Positions 41,088-48,769 of a stretch of DNA of 50,194 nt are shown one piece after another. How positions within the stretch are numbered: position 1 is the first letter of the stretch; every line of letters begins with the position of its first letter. Below the pieces are notes generated by a model that searched no databases, was not told where the DNA came from, and worked only from the letters and a program-made list of their open reading frames with translations. Origin of the DNA: Nitrospirota bacterium (GTDB lineage Bacteria; Nitrospirota; Leptospirillia; Leptospirillales; Leptospirillaceae); contig JAKARS010000006.1 in the NCBI GenBank assembly GCA_021828375.1, forward strand, positions 1 to 50,194, given 5' to 3'. Made by a program: the position numbers and the translations under genes.

Positions 41088-41342
41088 GTAGTGTTGGATT
41101 CGGTAGAGAAAAAACTATCACAGTTTCCTCTAAATCTCAAGAATTATGCGATGGGAGAATGTGCTTTTCCGTAATAAATCCTCTATCCGTGGGGGGTCTT
41201 TGTCGACAATTCCTGACTTTGGGGGGATAGACTTTGCCGCAAGAGGAGAATTTTTTCTGTGGGCTCTTTCCACAAGGTGCAATCCGTTGCCGGCTTTGTT
41301 AAAATCCATAGAATCAGGACATTCTCTCGGACCAGAGTATGG

Positions 41343-41362
41343 GCCCTGTATAAGGGCTTTTT
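41343..41362 (+). terminator. Hairpin plus U-run in the dksA-like leader
   Basis: GCCCT (41343-41347) and AGGGC (41353-41357) pair around GTATA, can extend by two G-U pairs, and are followed by five T. It ends 22 bases before the ATG, so it could attenuate the downstream operon or simply end an upstream transcript. Confidence 0.5.
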
Positions 41363-41384
41363 GAATGAATGGAAGGGTGGAAAC

Positions 41385-41750
41385 ATGGCAGGTTACGAAA
41401 AGGTCAGGGAGATCTTGGAGCAGCAAAAGCGAGAGATTCTTTCCGGTGTTGAGAGGACTCTCCAGACAGGAGTTGAAAAAGGTGTGGAGCTCTTTCCCGA
41501 TCCCGCCGATCTCGCCTCTGTCGAAGAAATCCAGGGATTTTCCTACCGACTGAAAGAACGAGAGAAGAAGCTTCTCCGAAAAATTGACGAGGCCCTCGAG
41601 CGGATCGAAGAGGGGTCTTTTGGGATCTGTGAACGCTGCGGAGAAGCCATCGAAGAAAAAAGGATGCTAGCCCGTCCTGTCACAACGTATTGCATTGCCT
41701 GCAAAACGATCTTGGAAGAAGCGGAGCGGGCCGAACAGATTCGTCGATGA
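41385..41750 (+). CDS. DksA/TraR-type zinc-finger protein
   Basis: RNA-polymerase secondary-channel regulator family. The 121-residue product has an N-terminal coiled coil (about 1-75, rich in Glu/Lys/Gln) and a C4 zinc finger, CERCGEAIEEKRMLARPVTT then YCIAC (about 87-112). It has the EERMLARP-type segment typical of DksA. A GGAAGGGTGG site precedes the ATG by 4 bases. It is shorter than E. coli DksA (151) and could be a DksA-like paralogue. It leads a run of overlapping genes, and a terminator-like hairpin sits in its leader. Confidence 0.85.
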   Translation: MAGYEKVREILEQQKREILSGVERTLQTGVEKGVELFPDPADLASVEEIQGFSYRLKEREKKLLRKIDEALERIEEGSFGICERCGEAIEEKRMLARPVTTYCIACKTILEEAERAEQIRR

Positions 41751-42457
41751 AATCTTCGGTTCTGGTCCTTGGGTCTGGCAGAGGTTTGGGTCGTGAGTTG
41801 TGCCGATTCTTTCTGGAGGAGGGCCATTCTGTCATTGGGGTCACTCGTACCCGGGAAAGCCTCACCGCACTTCTGGACGACTTTTCCCCAAGAAACCAAT
41901 GGTTTAGGGGCGAAGCCATTGATCTTTCCGACCGGGAATCTTCTCTGAAGTTTCTTCAAGGGCTGAGAAAAGAGCTCATTCCTGATCTTGTCGTCTATGC
42001 GGCGGGACATCTTTCCGGGCGCAAGCCCCTTTGGGATCTTTCCTGGGAGGAAATTGATCGCGAAATCTCGTCGAACCTTGCAGGTCCACTCTTCTGGTCG
42101 GTCGAGATGACTCGTGCTTTCTTGATGGCTAGGCGAGGAGGGCATTTATTTTTTTCATCCGGTGTTGTTCGGCTTCCCCGTCCCTCATGGGGGAGCTATG
42201 GAGTCGGCAAAGCCGCCATCGAGGCTCTGTCGAGACAAATTTCCCTCGACCTGCCACCGCCCCTCTATTCTCTGTCGATGAATCCGGGGCGGATGGCCAC
42301 CGCCATGCGCAAGGCAGCATTTCCAGATGAAGACCAAGCGACCTTACCTTCTCCCGTATCCATAGCCAAAAAGGTCGGGGCGTTTAGCCTGACGCTCATC
42401 GAAGGAGCGGGACGGACCTATAATGGGAAGGCCCTGACCATGGAGGATATTCCTTGA
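41747..42457 (+). CDS. Short-chain dehydrogenase/reductase
   Basis: SDR-like protein of 236 residues. The cofactor loop is GSGRGLG (near 8) instead of TGxxxGIG. NNAG is replaced by AAGHLSG near 83. A Ser (FFSSGVV) and YGVGK (Tyr/Lys) near 148 are kept. The divergence suggests a sub-family with a narrow substrate. It overlaps the DksA-like gene by ATGA and the next gene by TTGA, so it is embedded in a coupled operon. Confidence 0.75.
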   Translation: MKSSVLVLGSGRGLGRELCRFFLEEGHSVIGVTRTRESLTALLDDFSPRNQWFRGEAIDLSDRESSLKFLQGLRKELIPDLVVYAAGHLSGRKPLWDLSWEEIDREISSNLAGPLFWSVEMTRAFLMARRGGHLFFSSGVVRLPRPSWGSYGVGKAAIEALSRQISLDLPPPLYSLSMNPGRMATAMRKAAFPDEDQATLPSPVSIAKKVGAFSLTLIEGAGRTYNGKALTMEDIP

Positions 42458-43521
42458 AGTCGGTTGTTTTGACAGGAGAAAAAGGGGTTGAGGGAATCGT
42501 GCTGGAAGAACGGCCTGCTCCGACTCCGGGCCCGGGCGAAGTCAGGATACGGATGCGGGCCCACACCCTCAATCACATCGATATCTGGGTCCTTTCTGGC
42601 TCCCCTGCCTATAGCGTTCCATGTCCTCACATTATGGGATCGGAGGGGGTCGGAACGGTGGAGTCCCTTGGTGTTGGTGTGGACCCCCTTCTTGGCCTTT
42701 CTCCGGGACAGACTGTTGCCATTAGCCCAGGGCAGGGGTGTCTGGTCTGCGAACTGTGCAGGAGCGGATCAGAGTCTCTTTGTCCCTCCTACAGGGTATT
42801 GGGGGGCCACCTGCCTGGGATCTTTTCCGAGGTGGTCTGTCTGCCGGCCTCCCGCCTCATTCCTGTTCCTGATGGAGTCGATGCCCTTTCTGCTTCTGCC
42901 GTGACCCTTGCCGGAGCGACAGCTCATCAGGCACTTGTTGTTAGAGGGCTTGCAAAGCCGGGAGAAAAATGGCTCGTCGTGGGCGCAAGTGGAGGGGTGG
43001 GGCATCTGGCCTGCCTTCTGGGAAAGGCCCTGAAAATCGAGATGGTAGGAACCTATGGGCCCGAAAGGAAACGGGAGCCTTTGAGCAGAGGGTTGGCGAT
43101 TCCTCTTGTGTCTCATGAGGCGGCTGATTGGACCGATAGGCTCAGGGAGTCGAATGGACAGCCTTTCGATGGAGTTCTCGATACGGTCGGAGGAGCGACG
43201 ATCCCAAGAGTTCTTCCCCTTCTTCGGAAAGGAGGAAGAGCTGTTGTTGTGGGGGAGACGACAGGAGCTCAGACCCAATTCCCGACCCGAGAGCTTTTTG
43301 GGAGGCAGCTTTCCCTACACGGAGTCTATCTGGCCCATAGAATGGATATCGTGGCAATGCTCGGATGGTTGTCCCGGGGCGCACTTCGTCCCATCGTTTC
43401 TTCCGTCGGCTCCCTTGAATCTGTGACCCCTCTTCGAGAGGCGTATCAAAGAATGATTGACCGGGATTTCGTTGGAAAGATCGGCTTCGTTTGGGATCCT
43501 CAAGGGGGAGAAAAAAAGTGA
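42454..43521 (+). CDS. Zinc-type MDR alcohol dehydrogenase/quinone reductase
   Basis: Medium-chain dehydrogenase of 355 residues. It has a GroES-like N-terminal domain with PGPGEVRIRM and GSEGVGTVE, and a structural-zinc lobe with CxxCxxC and a fourth Cys seven residues on (CLVCELCRSGSESLC). A Rossmann domain follows with GASGGVGHLA near 178. The catalytic-zinc Cys of the first domain is not evident (NHIDIW), which resembles quinone-oxidoreductase-like members. The start is TTG overlapping the SDR stop, with GGAGG 7 bases upstream. The substrate is unknown. Confidence 0.8.
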   Translation: MKSVVLTGEKGVEGIVLEERPAPTPGPGEVRIRMRAHTLNHIDIWVLSGSPAYSVPCPHIMGSEGVGTVESLGVGVDPLLGLSPGQTVAISPGQGCLVCELCRSGSESLCPSYRVLGGHLPGIFSEVVCLPASRLIPVPDGVDALSASAVTLAGATAHQALVVRGLAKPGEKWLVVGASGGVGHLACLLGKALKIEMVGTYGPERKREPLSRGLAIPLVSHEAADWTDRLRESNGQPFDGVLDTVGGATIPRVLPLLRKGGRAVVVGETTGAQTQFPTRELFGRQLSLHGVYLAHRMDIVAMLGWLSRGALRPIVSSVGSLESVTPLREAYQRMIDRDFVGKIGFVWDPQGGEKK

Positions 43522-44357
43522 ATCAAAAAAGATTCGCATTAGGTCTGATGCTGACGACGATGCTTGTCATGGTATCGGGTTGCGATCTCCCTTTCATGCA
43601 GAAGTTTATGGCGCGTGTTCATAAGGAAAACCCGGATGACACCCGCTTTACCAAAGAGTCGACGGCATTCAATGCTCTGATTCGGAATAACCGATTTCGC
43701 CAGGCTCTGGCCTGGACTCAAAAGTGGGAAAGGGTTCGGGATCTGTCAAATGCCAACCGCAAGAAGGTCTTAAAAGATCAGCGGACCGTCCGGATGCTTG
43801 GTGCGGCCTATTATCTTGGGGTTGCCAGGGAGCGAAGTCGGAGGGAACGCTTCCATGGGGCACTTGAAGCTCTCCGAATTGCCCGCACATTTACTCCTTC
43901 GGATCCAGTCCTTGCAAGGGAGATCCAGGAGGTCAAGGCCAGAATTATCGTTTCGGGGGAGGCGGGGCAGGATTGGGGGGAGGCAGTTCAGAAACTTCTT
44001 GCCCTCAAAAGAAGAAATCCTCAGGATCATGCCATTGATCCAACCCTTGGATGGGCTTATTCAAAACTTGCGGAAAGTGAATATACCTCAGGTCGCCTCC
44101 CCTTAGCTTTTCAGTTCACCCAGTCTGCCCTCGCTTACGATCCTGGCAATGAAGGGGCTGTCAGACTGAAAGACCGGATCTCACGGAGGGTTAGCCTTTT
44201 TGTGGAGAAGGCGGAAGCCGCTTATCGAAGAAAGGACTTTCTGGGGGCCCGGGACAATCTCTCGCGAGCATTGGAGATCGATCCCAAGAACGAGAAGGCA
44301 AAGGAAGACTGGAAGATCCTTCAGAAGACCCCCACGGGGTTGCCTTCCAATCCCTAA
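43518..44357 (+). CDS. TPR-type lipoprotein
   Basis: The 279-residue product has a lipoprotein signal (LMLTTMLVMVSGC, lipobox VSGC, Cys near 22) followed by helical repeats of tetratricopeptide style (for example AFQFTQSALAYDPGNEGAVR and DNLSRALEIDPKNEKA). It is predicted to be periplasmic and membrane-tethered. The start is GTG overlapping the MDR stop, with GGGGGAG 7 bases upstream. dapF follows after 27 bases. Confidence 0.75.
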   Translation: MNQKRFALGLMLTTMLVMVSGCDLPFMQKFMARVHKENPDDTRFTKESTAFNALIRNNRFRQALAWTQKWERVRDLSNANRKKVLKDQRTVRMLGAAYYLGVARERSRRERFHGALEALRIARTFTPSDPVLAREIQEVKARIIVSGEAGQDWGEAVQKLLALKRRNPQDHAIDPTLGWAYSKLAESEYTSGRLPLAFQFTQSALAYDPGNEGAVRLKDRISRRVSLFVEKAEAAYRRKDFLGARDNLSRALEIDPKNEKAKEDWKILQKTPTGLPSNP

Positions 44358-44384
44358 CGTTACAGGACAGGAGATCAGGATTTT

Positions 44385-45242
44385 ATGAAGACGGATTTTG
44401 TGAAAGGTCATGGTCTGGGAAACGATTATATTGTCATGGTTGAAGGTGCGTCTCCGAAGATGACGGAGGCTAATGTCAGACTCCTCTGCGACCGGAATTA
44501 TGGGATCGGTTCCGACGGAATCCTTCTCTTGGGACAGCGGACGCCGCCCTTTGGTCTCCGGATCTTTAATCCTGACGGTTCCGAGGCAGAAAAAAGTGGA
44601 AATGGTCTCCGGATTTTTTCCAAGTTTCTTTATGAGTATGGTTATGCCAAGGAAACATCCTTCCCAATCGACACTAAGGGGGGACGTGTGAGTTCAACGG
44701 TGACTGTCGGTGCAGACGGTCGGGTGACTGCCGTAAAGGTTGACATGGGGCGATATTCCTTTAACCCCTCCGATGTGGGGATCCTGGGGCGATCAAATCC
44801 TATGATTGAGGAAGTCCTGCGTCTTGAGGACGGAACTGAGGTCCGGGGATCGGCAGTTTCCGTGGGAAATCCTCACTTTGTGTTTTTTGTGGAGAAGATC
44901 GACGAGAATTTCATTCACGAAAAAGGGCGAATGATCGAGAACAACAAGATGTTCCCGAAGCGGATCAATACCCAAATGGTCCGAGTCATTGGAAGGAATG
45001 AGATTGAGATCAGAATCTGGGAACGGGGTGCCGGGTATACCTTGGCTTCGGGGAGCAGTTCTTGTGCTGCGGCAACCATCGCGGTGCATCTCGGTCGCGT
45101 TCAGAGTCCTGTCCGGGTCCATATGCCTGGAGGAGTTCTCATGATCGAAGTCGATGAAAATCACGAAATCCGAATGGAGGGACCTGTGGAGGAGGTCATG
45201 ACAGGTCACCTCTCTCCCGACTTGAAAAAGCGGCTTGAGTAA
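44385..45242 (+). CDS. dapF: Diaminopimelate epimerase homologue with both catalytic Cys changed to Ser
   Basis: DapF interconverts LL- and meso-diaminopimelate with two Cys acting as acid and base. This 285-residue homologue has the full fold and substrate-binding set: HGLGND, FNPDGSEAE, SVGNPH, RINTQ and WERGAG. The first catalytic site reads SGNGLRI (Ser71, and Ile77 where GNGxRC is usual). The second reads ASGSSSC (Ser222) where ACGTGAC is usual; Cys227 remains. It may be a diverged enzyme on another substrate, a slow Ser/Ser epimerase, or a non-catalytic relative. It is the last gene of the dksA-like operon; start ATG at 44385. Confidence 0.8.
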   Translation: MKTDFVKGHGLGNDYIVMVEGASPKMTEANVRLLCDRNYGIGSDGILLLGQRTPPFGLRIFNPDGSEAEKSGNGLRIFSKFLYEYGYAKETSFPIDTKGGRVSSTVTVGADGRVTAVKVDMGRYSFNPSDVGILGRSNPMIEEVLRLEDGTEVRGSAVSVGNPHFVFFVEKIDENFIHEKGRMIENNKMFPKRINTQMVRVIGRNEIEIRIWERGAGYTLASGSSSCAAATIAVHLGRVQSPVRVHMPGGVLMIEVDENHEIRMEGPVEEVMTGHLSPDLKKRLE

Positions 45243-45245
45243 AGA

Positions 45246-45401
45246 TTATTGTCTGAGAAAGTCGTAATGTTGGAGGTGATAGAGGGTCATTCCGATAATG
45301 CCTCCAAATATCAGAAAGATGGGAATCAGGATCCATGGAAGAGGGATCCCGATGTCCCCCTTTCCGTTCTTAGGGTCTTCTGGATCGAATTCGTCAGACA
45401 T
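45246..45401 (-). CDS. 51-residue single-pass membrane microprotein
   Basis: I do not recognise it. An acidic N-terminus (SDEFDPEDPKNGKGD) precedes one hydrophobic helix at about 20-42 (IPLPWILIPIFLIFGGII) and a short cytoplasm- or periplasm-facing tail with His and Tyr. GAGGTG lies 8 bases before the ATG. It begins 33 bases after the stop of the degenerate-GGDEF gene and is probably its second cistron. It converges with dapF, leaving 3 bases between the stops. Confidence 0.6.
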   Translation of the reverse strand: MSDEFDPEDPKNGKGDIGIPLPWILIPIFLIFGGIIGMTLYHLQHYDFLRQ

Positions 45402-45434
45402 TGTGATACACCTCATGAAATCTTTAATTTAACG

Positions 45435-46745
45435 TTAAGGGTTGTCTGCTGGCGACTGCAATGGCTGGGATTCTTCCCGGAGAAAGACACTTCTTATTAA
45501 ATTCATGGGACCTTTTTCTGCCTCAGGGAAGGACAGTGTTCCCATTGTCACAAGATGGGCAAAATCTCTGTCGGCTCCAAGAAGCATGTCTCTCACTCTC
45601 TCGATCACTCCCTGCACGCTTGCGGCCTTCATTCCTGGGAGAATGAGGAGATACTCTCGAGGAGTGATATGGGCAATTTCATCATAGTAACGCAGGACCT
45701 TTCTGATCTTGATCATGAGAAGCTGATGATTCGCAAGGTCAATCTTTATCCCGATAAGGCCAAATCCCACTCCTGATGATCGAAACTCTTCGATAAGGGA
45801 CTCAAGGAGCAAAAGGGCCTCCCGCCGATCGAGAAATCCTGACTCTGATTCTCGGGCCACGGGGTCAAGGTCTCCAAGGTCAACTCGGATCTGGAAAAGT
45901 CCTCGAGAGAGTTCCTGTGCTTTCATCTGGAAGTTGCTGAGACCGGGAAGTTCTCGCTTCAGAGCCTCTGGCCGGAACAAGCGTATTTTTCCAAAGAAGG
46001 ACCTGTTGGCTAGAAGGGGAAAGTCTGCCCAATATCCTCCCTGACTGCTGTTTCTGGCGAATTGAATTCTTCTAAAAGGAAAGAGTATCTGGGTCTCTTC
46101 TGCCGGGAGAATGGAGGACATGAGCCGTGCAGGGTTCTGCGGAGAGTGGTGAATTCTCCAGAATTGCCCTTCCGGTGACCATGAAGGAGTTTTTGTGAGA
46201 ATGATTTCAGCTTTGGAAGCTTGTGAATCCTTGGCAATCTCCGTGCGGAAAAACTGGTCGATCAGGATTTCGTCCTGAATATTCCTGATGATGGCTCGGG
46301 CTTGGTTTTTGATACGACTGGCCAAGAGAAGCATTCCCTCTTTTTGTCCCTCATTGGCTTGTTCTGTCAAAAGCTCGAGAAAGAACGGGTCATCTCCTGA
46401 GGTCTTTTCCGTTGGAACTCGCAGAAGGAGCCGTTCTCCCCCCGTCTCACCGGGCAGGACGATCAAAGAGGGGCCCGGGGAGGATGTGGAAAACCATGTC
46501 CAGAATCGTCCCTTTGTCTCTCCGGTCAGGTCAACCGCATTTCTGTTTGCAAAGTCGCTCAGGGAAAATCGGGGAAATGACGCCCTTTCCAGTCCCCACC
46601 TCTTGATGAAGGAGTGATTGGCCAGAATCATGTGGTCTCTCGAGAGAAAGAGCGCAAAAGAAAGCCCTGAACCGGAAAGAAGGGCGTCAATTTCCATGAG
46701 GGGGTCATTAAGGCTCAGGAGGGCAGGACGTACAAGAAGCTCCAT
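45435..46745 (-). CDS. Hypothetical protein with PAS-like N-terminus and degenerate GGDEF
   Basis: The product is 436 residues and soluble. Residues about 15-110 resemble a PAS domain (LSFALFLSRDHMILANHSFIKRWG). Middle residues 130-300 are unassigned. Residues about 315-430 follow a GGDEF layout (FGLIGIKIDLANHQL, then DEIAHITPREYLLILPG, then SVQGVIERVRDMLL and LVTMGTLSFPEAEKG), with the signature replaced by TPREY. No cyclase activity is expected. ATG at 46745 has AAGGA 8 bases upstream; a TTG at 46811 lacks one. The architecture parallels the protein at 14871-16259. Confidence 0.7.
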   Translation of the reverse strand: MELLVRPALLSLNDPLMEIDALLSGSGLSFALFLSRDHMILANHSFIKRWGLERASFPRFSLSDFANRNAVDLTGETKGRFWTWFSTSSPGPSLIVLPGETGGERLLLRVPTEKTSGDDPFFLELLTEQANEGQKEGMLLLASRIKNQARAIIRNIQDEILIDQFFRTEIAKDSQASKAEIILTKTPSWSPEGQFWRIHHSPQNPARLMSSILPAEETQILFPFRRIQFARNSSQGGYWADFPLLANRSFFGKIRLFRPEALKRELPGLSNFQMKAQELSRGLFQIRVDLGDLDPVARESESGFLDRREALLLLESLIEEFRSSGVGFGLIGIKIDLANHQLLMIKIRKVLRYYDEIAHITPREYLLILPGMKAASVQGVIERVRDMLLGADRDFAHLVTMGTLSFPEAEKGPMNLIRSVFLREESQPLQSPADNP

Positions 46746-46853
46746 GGGTGCTGTCCTTGTCGAAAAGTCGGTCAAGCCATCCTTAGGGGCAGGAATCCGC
46801 CATAAAATCAAGGATGAAGAGCTCGATGCCTGACTCTACCATGAGAGAAACGG

Positions 46854-46883
46854 TTGAAGGAAGCCTCGAGAAATGTGTATCAT
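46854..46883 (+). promoter_or_regulatory. Candidate promoter for the 104-aa gene
   Basis: TTGAAG (46854-46859), an 18-base spacer and TATCAT (46878-46883), about 95 bases before the ATG at 46983. Confidence 0.4.
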
Positions 46884-46982
46884 CAAAAACAATCAGAAAT
46901 AAGTTCGGAAATTCGGATGGCCCTAGAGTGAATGTGGGTCTGCCAAGAGTTCCGGTTAGCAGGAACACAGGAGGATCGACGG

Positions 46983-47297
46983 ATGGAGCATCGTCCTATC
47001 GCATTTGGATATGACATCGGAGAGACGGTTCTTGTCAAGATTACAAACCAGATCGGACTGGTTGAAAGTCGAACACGCGGTTACTGGAAGTCCAATGAAT
47101 ACGATGTCATCATCCCTCCGGAGAACGCTCGGATGCGCGTCCGGGAGGAGAATCTTTCACATGTTCCTGACGCATATGTTCTAACCCGTCTTCCAACGAT
47201 GGCAGGGCTCGAGGCTCCTCCAAAGTTTCTGCATGGCCCTGGAAGTGCCCGTGTTGTGAATGCGTCGCTGACGGCAGATTCGACTGAAAATCTCTAA
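46983..47297 (+). CDS. 104-residue protein of unknown function
   Basis: Not recognised. The first 60 residues alternate short hydrophobic strands and turns (GYDIGETVLVKITNQIGLVE, then YWKSNEYDVIIPPENARMRV), which suggests a small SH3-like barrel. The C-terminal part is Pro/Leu/Ala-rich and probably less ordered. There is no signal peptide or membrane helix. The ribosome binding site is AGGAGG with 8-base spacing, so translation looks efficient. A bidirectional terminator follows. Confidence 0.6.
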   Translation: MEHRPIAFGYDIGETVLVKITNQIGLVESRTRGYWKSNEYDVIIPPENARMRVREENLSHVPDAYVLTRLPTMAGLEAPPKFLHGPGSARVVNASLTADSTENL

Positions 47298-47337
47298 ATT
47301 TTTCGACGGGAAGTTTTTGGCATCCAAGGGTTGATAC

Positions 47338-47368
47338 AAAAAAGCCCTCCTGATAGGAGGGCTTTTTT
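47338..47368. terminator. Bidirectional intrinsic terminator
   Basis: GCCCTCCT (47344-47351) and AGGAGGGC (47355-47362) form a perfect 8-bp stem with a 3-base loop. It is flanked by six A and six T, so it works for the 104-aa gene rightward and the rhodanese gene leftward. Confidence 0.85.
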
Positions 47369-47393
47369 ATTATTTTTTTAAAACTGTAAGTGA

Positions 47394-47738
47394 TCAGTAA
47401 CGAGGAAGTGTTTTGTCAACATGGAGAGCATAGGCATCGATACCTCCCGTGAGATTCTTCACCTTTTCGAATCCCATTTTTTTGAGAAAATGGCATGCCT
47501 GTAAACTTCGGGCCCCATGGTGGCAGTAGACAACAACATCCTTCTCCTGATCAATTTCAGAGAGCTTCCTGGGAAGCTGTGCCAAGGGAATGTGGATGGC
47601 ATCGGGAAGTCGCACCCTTGAGTGCTCCCAGTCTTCCCTCACATCAATGATGACCAAGTCGTCGCCTTTTTCAAGTCGCTCCTTCAGCTCCTTGGGGTGG
47701 AGCTCCATTTCATTCTTTCCTGAGAAGAGTCCAAACAT
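47394..47738 (-). CDS. Single-domain rhodanese
   Basis: Sulfurtransferase-type domain of 114 residues in the cytoplasm: LVIIDVREDWEHSRVRLPDA, then VVVYCHHGARSLQAC with the active-site Cys near 72 in a CHHGARS loop, and GFEKVKNLTGGIDAY. It has no signal peptide. It could act on the same sulfur pool as TusA and DsrE proteins. AAGGA is 9 bases before the ATG and overlaps the final codons of the broken gene upstream. Confidence 0.9.
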   Translation of the reverse strand: MFGLFSGKNEMELHPKELKERLEKGDDLVIIDVREDWEHSRVRLPDAIHIPLAQLPRKLSEIDQEKDVVVYCHHGARSLQACHFLKKMGFEKVKNLTGGIDAYALHVDKTLPRY

Positions 47739-47750
47739 AGTTGATATTCC

Positions 47751-48098
47751 TTATTTAAGGGAAGGAGAAGGGGATGCCCTCTTTTCCTTGATGACGGAGC
47801 GCTTATAAGACAATTGGGTGATGGTCAGATCTTTATCGGGTTTGAGGTCAGTCACAACAATGGTCGAAAACTCCCTCTGCCTAGCTCGCCCTTCGTCGAA
47901 GATGGAATCAACATTTCCTGACTCTCAACAACGGAGATGGACTCCGCCACTCATGATGATTTTAAATCTTACCGCACCTCCTTCGATGGAAACAATGTCT
48001 AGAATTGCATGTTTTATAGGAAAAGGAGCAGAATATCTCAGATCAATGGCTGAAGATTGTTCGTCTTATTCTTCTTCCCTTCCTATTGTAACTCCAAA
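47751..48098 (-). pseudogene. Disrupted gene upstream of rhodanese
   Basis: One minus-strand frame reads as protein-like sequence across two stops, TAA at 48068-48066 and TGA at 47927-47925, to a terminal TAA at 47751. Pieces include AIDLRYSAPFPIKHAILDIV, then IEGGAVRFKIIMSGGVHLRC, then (after TGA) FSTIVVTDLKPDKDLTITQL. I do not recognise the family. The absence of any good start and the two in-frame stops make this a decayed gene. An opposite-strand frame covering 47818-48111 looks like its antisense shadow. The 5' limit is approximate. Confidence 0.5.
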
Positions 48099-48196
48099 AA
48101 CAAACCGATAAAGACAGTGTTTCTTATTTAGTGAAAAAGAAAGGCAAATACAATGGACGAGAGCTCAATCGAGAGTGCAATCAGTCGAGGTGGAAA

Positions 48197-48751
48197 ATGA
48201 GTATCCCCGGTATGGTGAAAGAATGGCGGAGTGTCACTGCAATCCTTGTTTTCTCTTTTTTAGTTGTCCTCACGGGGGCAATAAAGGCTCATGCTTCTCC
48301 CGGAAGTGCCAACACATGGGGAATCTCTGGTGAGGTGGAGGGAATGGACAACATCAATACCCCAGGAGCTGAGGGAACGTTCTTGTATGGGGGTGGTGTA
48401 ACGTTCCAGTATTGGATCTCTCCAGGCGTTGGAGTTCGCATTGGGGCGGACTATTTTTCCAACAGCAAATCATCGGGACCTCTTCCGCAGAACATTCTTC
48501 CATTTTATTCTGGTCTTATGATAAATCTGATTTCAGGGTCAATGGGTTCACTCGATCTTGTAGGTGACTTCGGCCAAGTCCTGAACAATGGAATTGATAA
48601 CACATATTTTGATGCCGGGCTCCAGCTCAACTCCGTTCTTTCAAGTCGGCGTCAGTTTTTTCTCGATGTTCGCTTCAGGGAGGACGGGGTTGGAACAATG
48701 GCCACTCCCTGGCAATTTGTGACAGCTGGTCTGGGAATCAATTTCTTCTGA
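48197..48751 (+). CDS. Outer-membrane beta-barrel protein, OmpW/Omp25-like size
   Basis: The 184-residue product has an N-terminal signal (residues 12-34, ending AHAS), then repeated amphipathic strands rich in Gly, Asn, Ser and aromatic residues (TFLYGGGVTFQYWISPGVGV, then GADYF), and a final strand ending Gly-Ile-Asn-Phe-Phe. The C-terminal Phe is the typical barrel-assembly signal. GAGG lies 6 bases before the ATG. A longer frame from 48131 is less likely because it would put 22 polar residues before the signal. Confidence 0.7.
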   Translation: MSIPGMVKEWRSVTAILVFSFLVVLTGAIKAHASPGSANTWGISGEVEGMDNINTPGAEGTFLYGGGVTFQYWISPGVGVRIGADYFSNSKSSGPLPQNILPFYSGLMINLISGSMGSLDLVGDFGQVLNNGIDNTYFDAGLQLNSVLSSRRQFFLDVRFREDGVGTMATPWQFVTAGLGINFF

Positions 48752-48769
48752 GTAACATTTCCTTTTCTG

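Noticed and set aside
47818-48111. 97-codon plus-strand frame
   Set aside because: It is Met/Ser-rich without a ribosome binding site and mirrors a disrupted minus-strand coding sequence.
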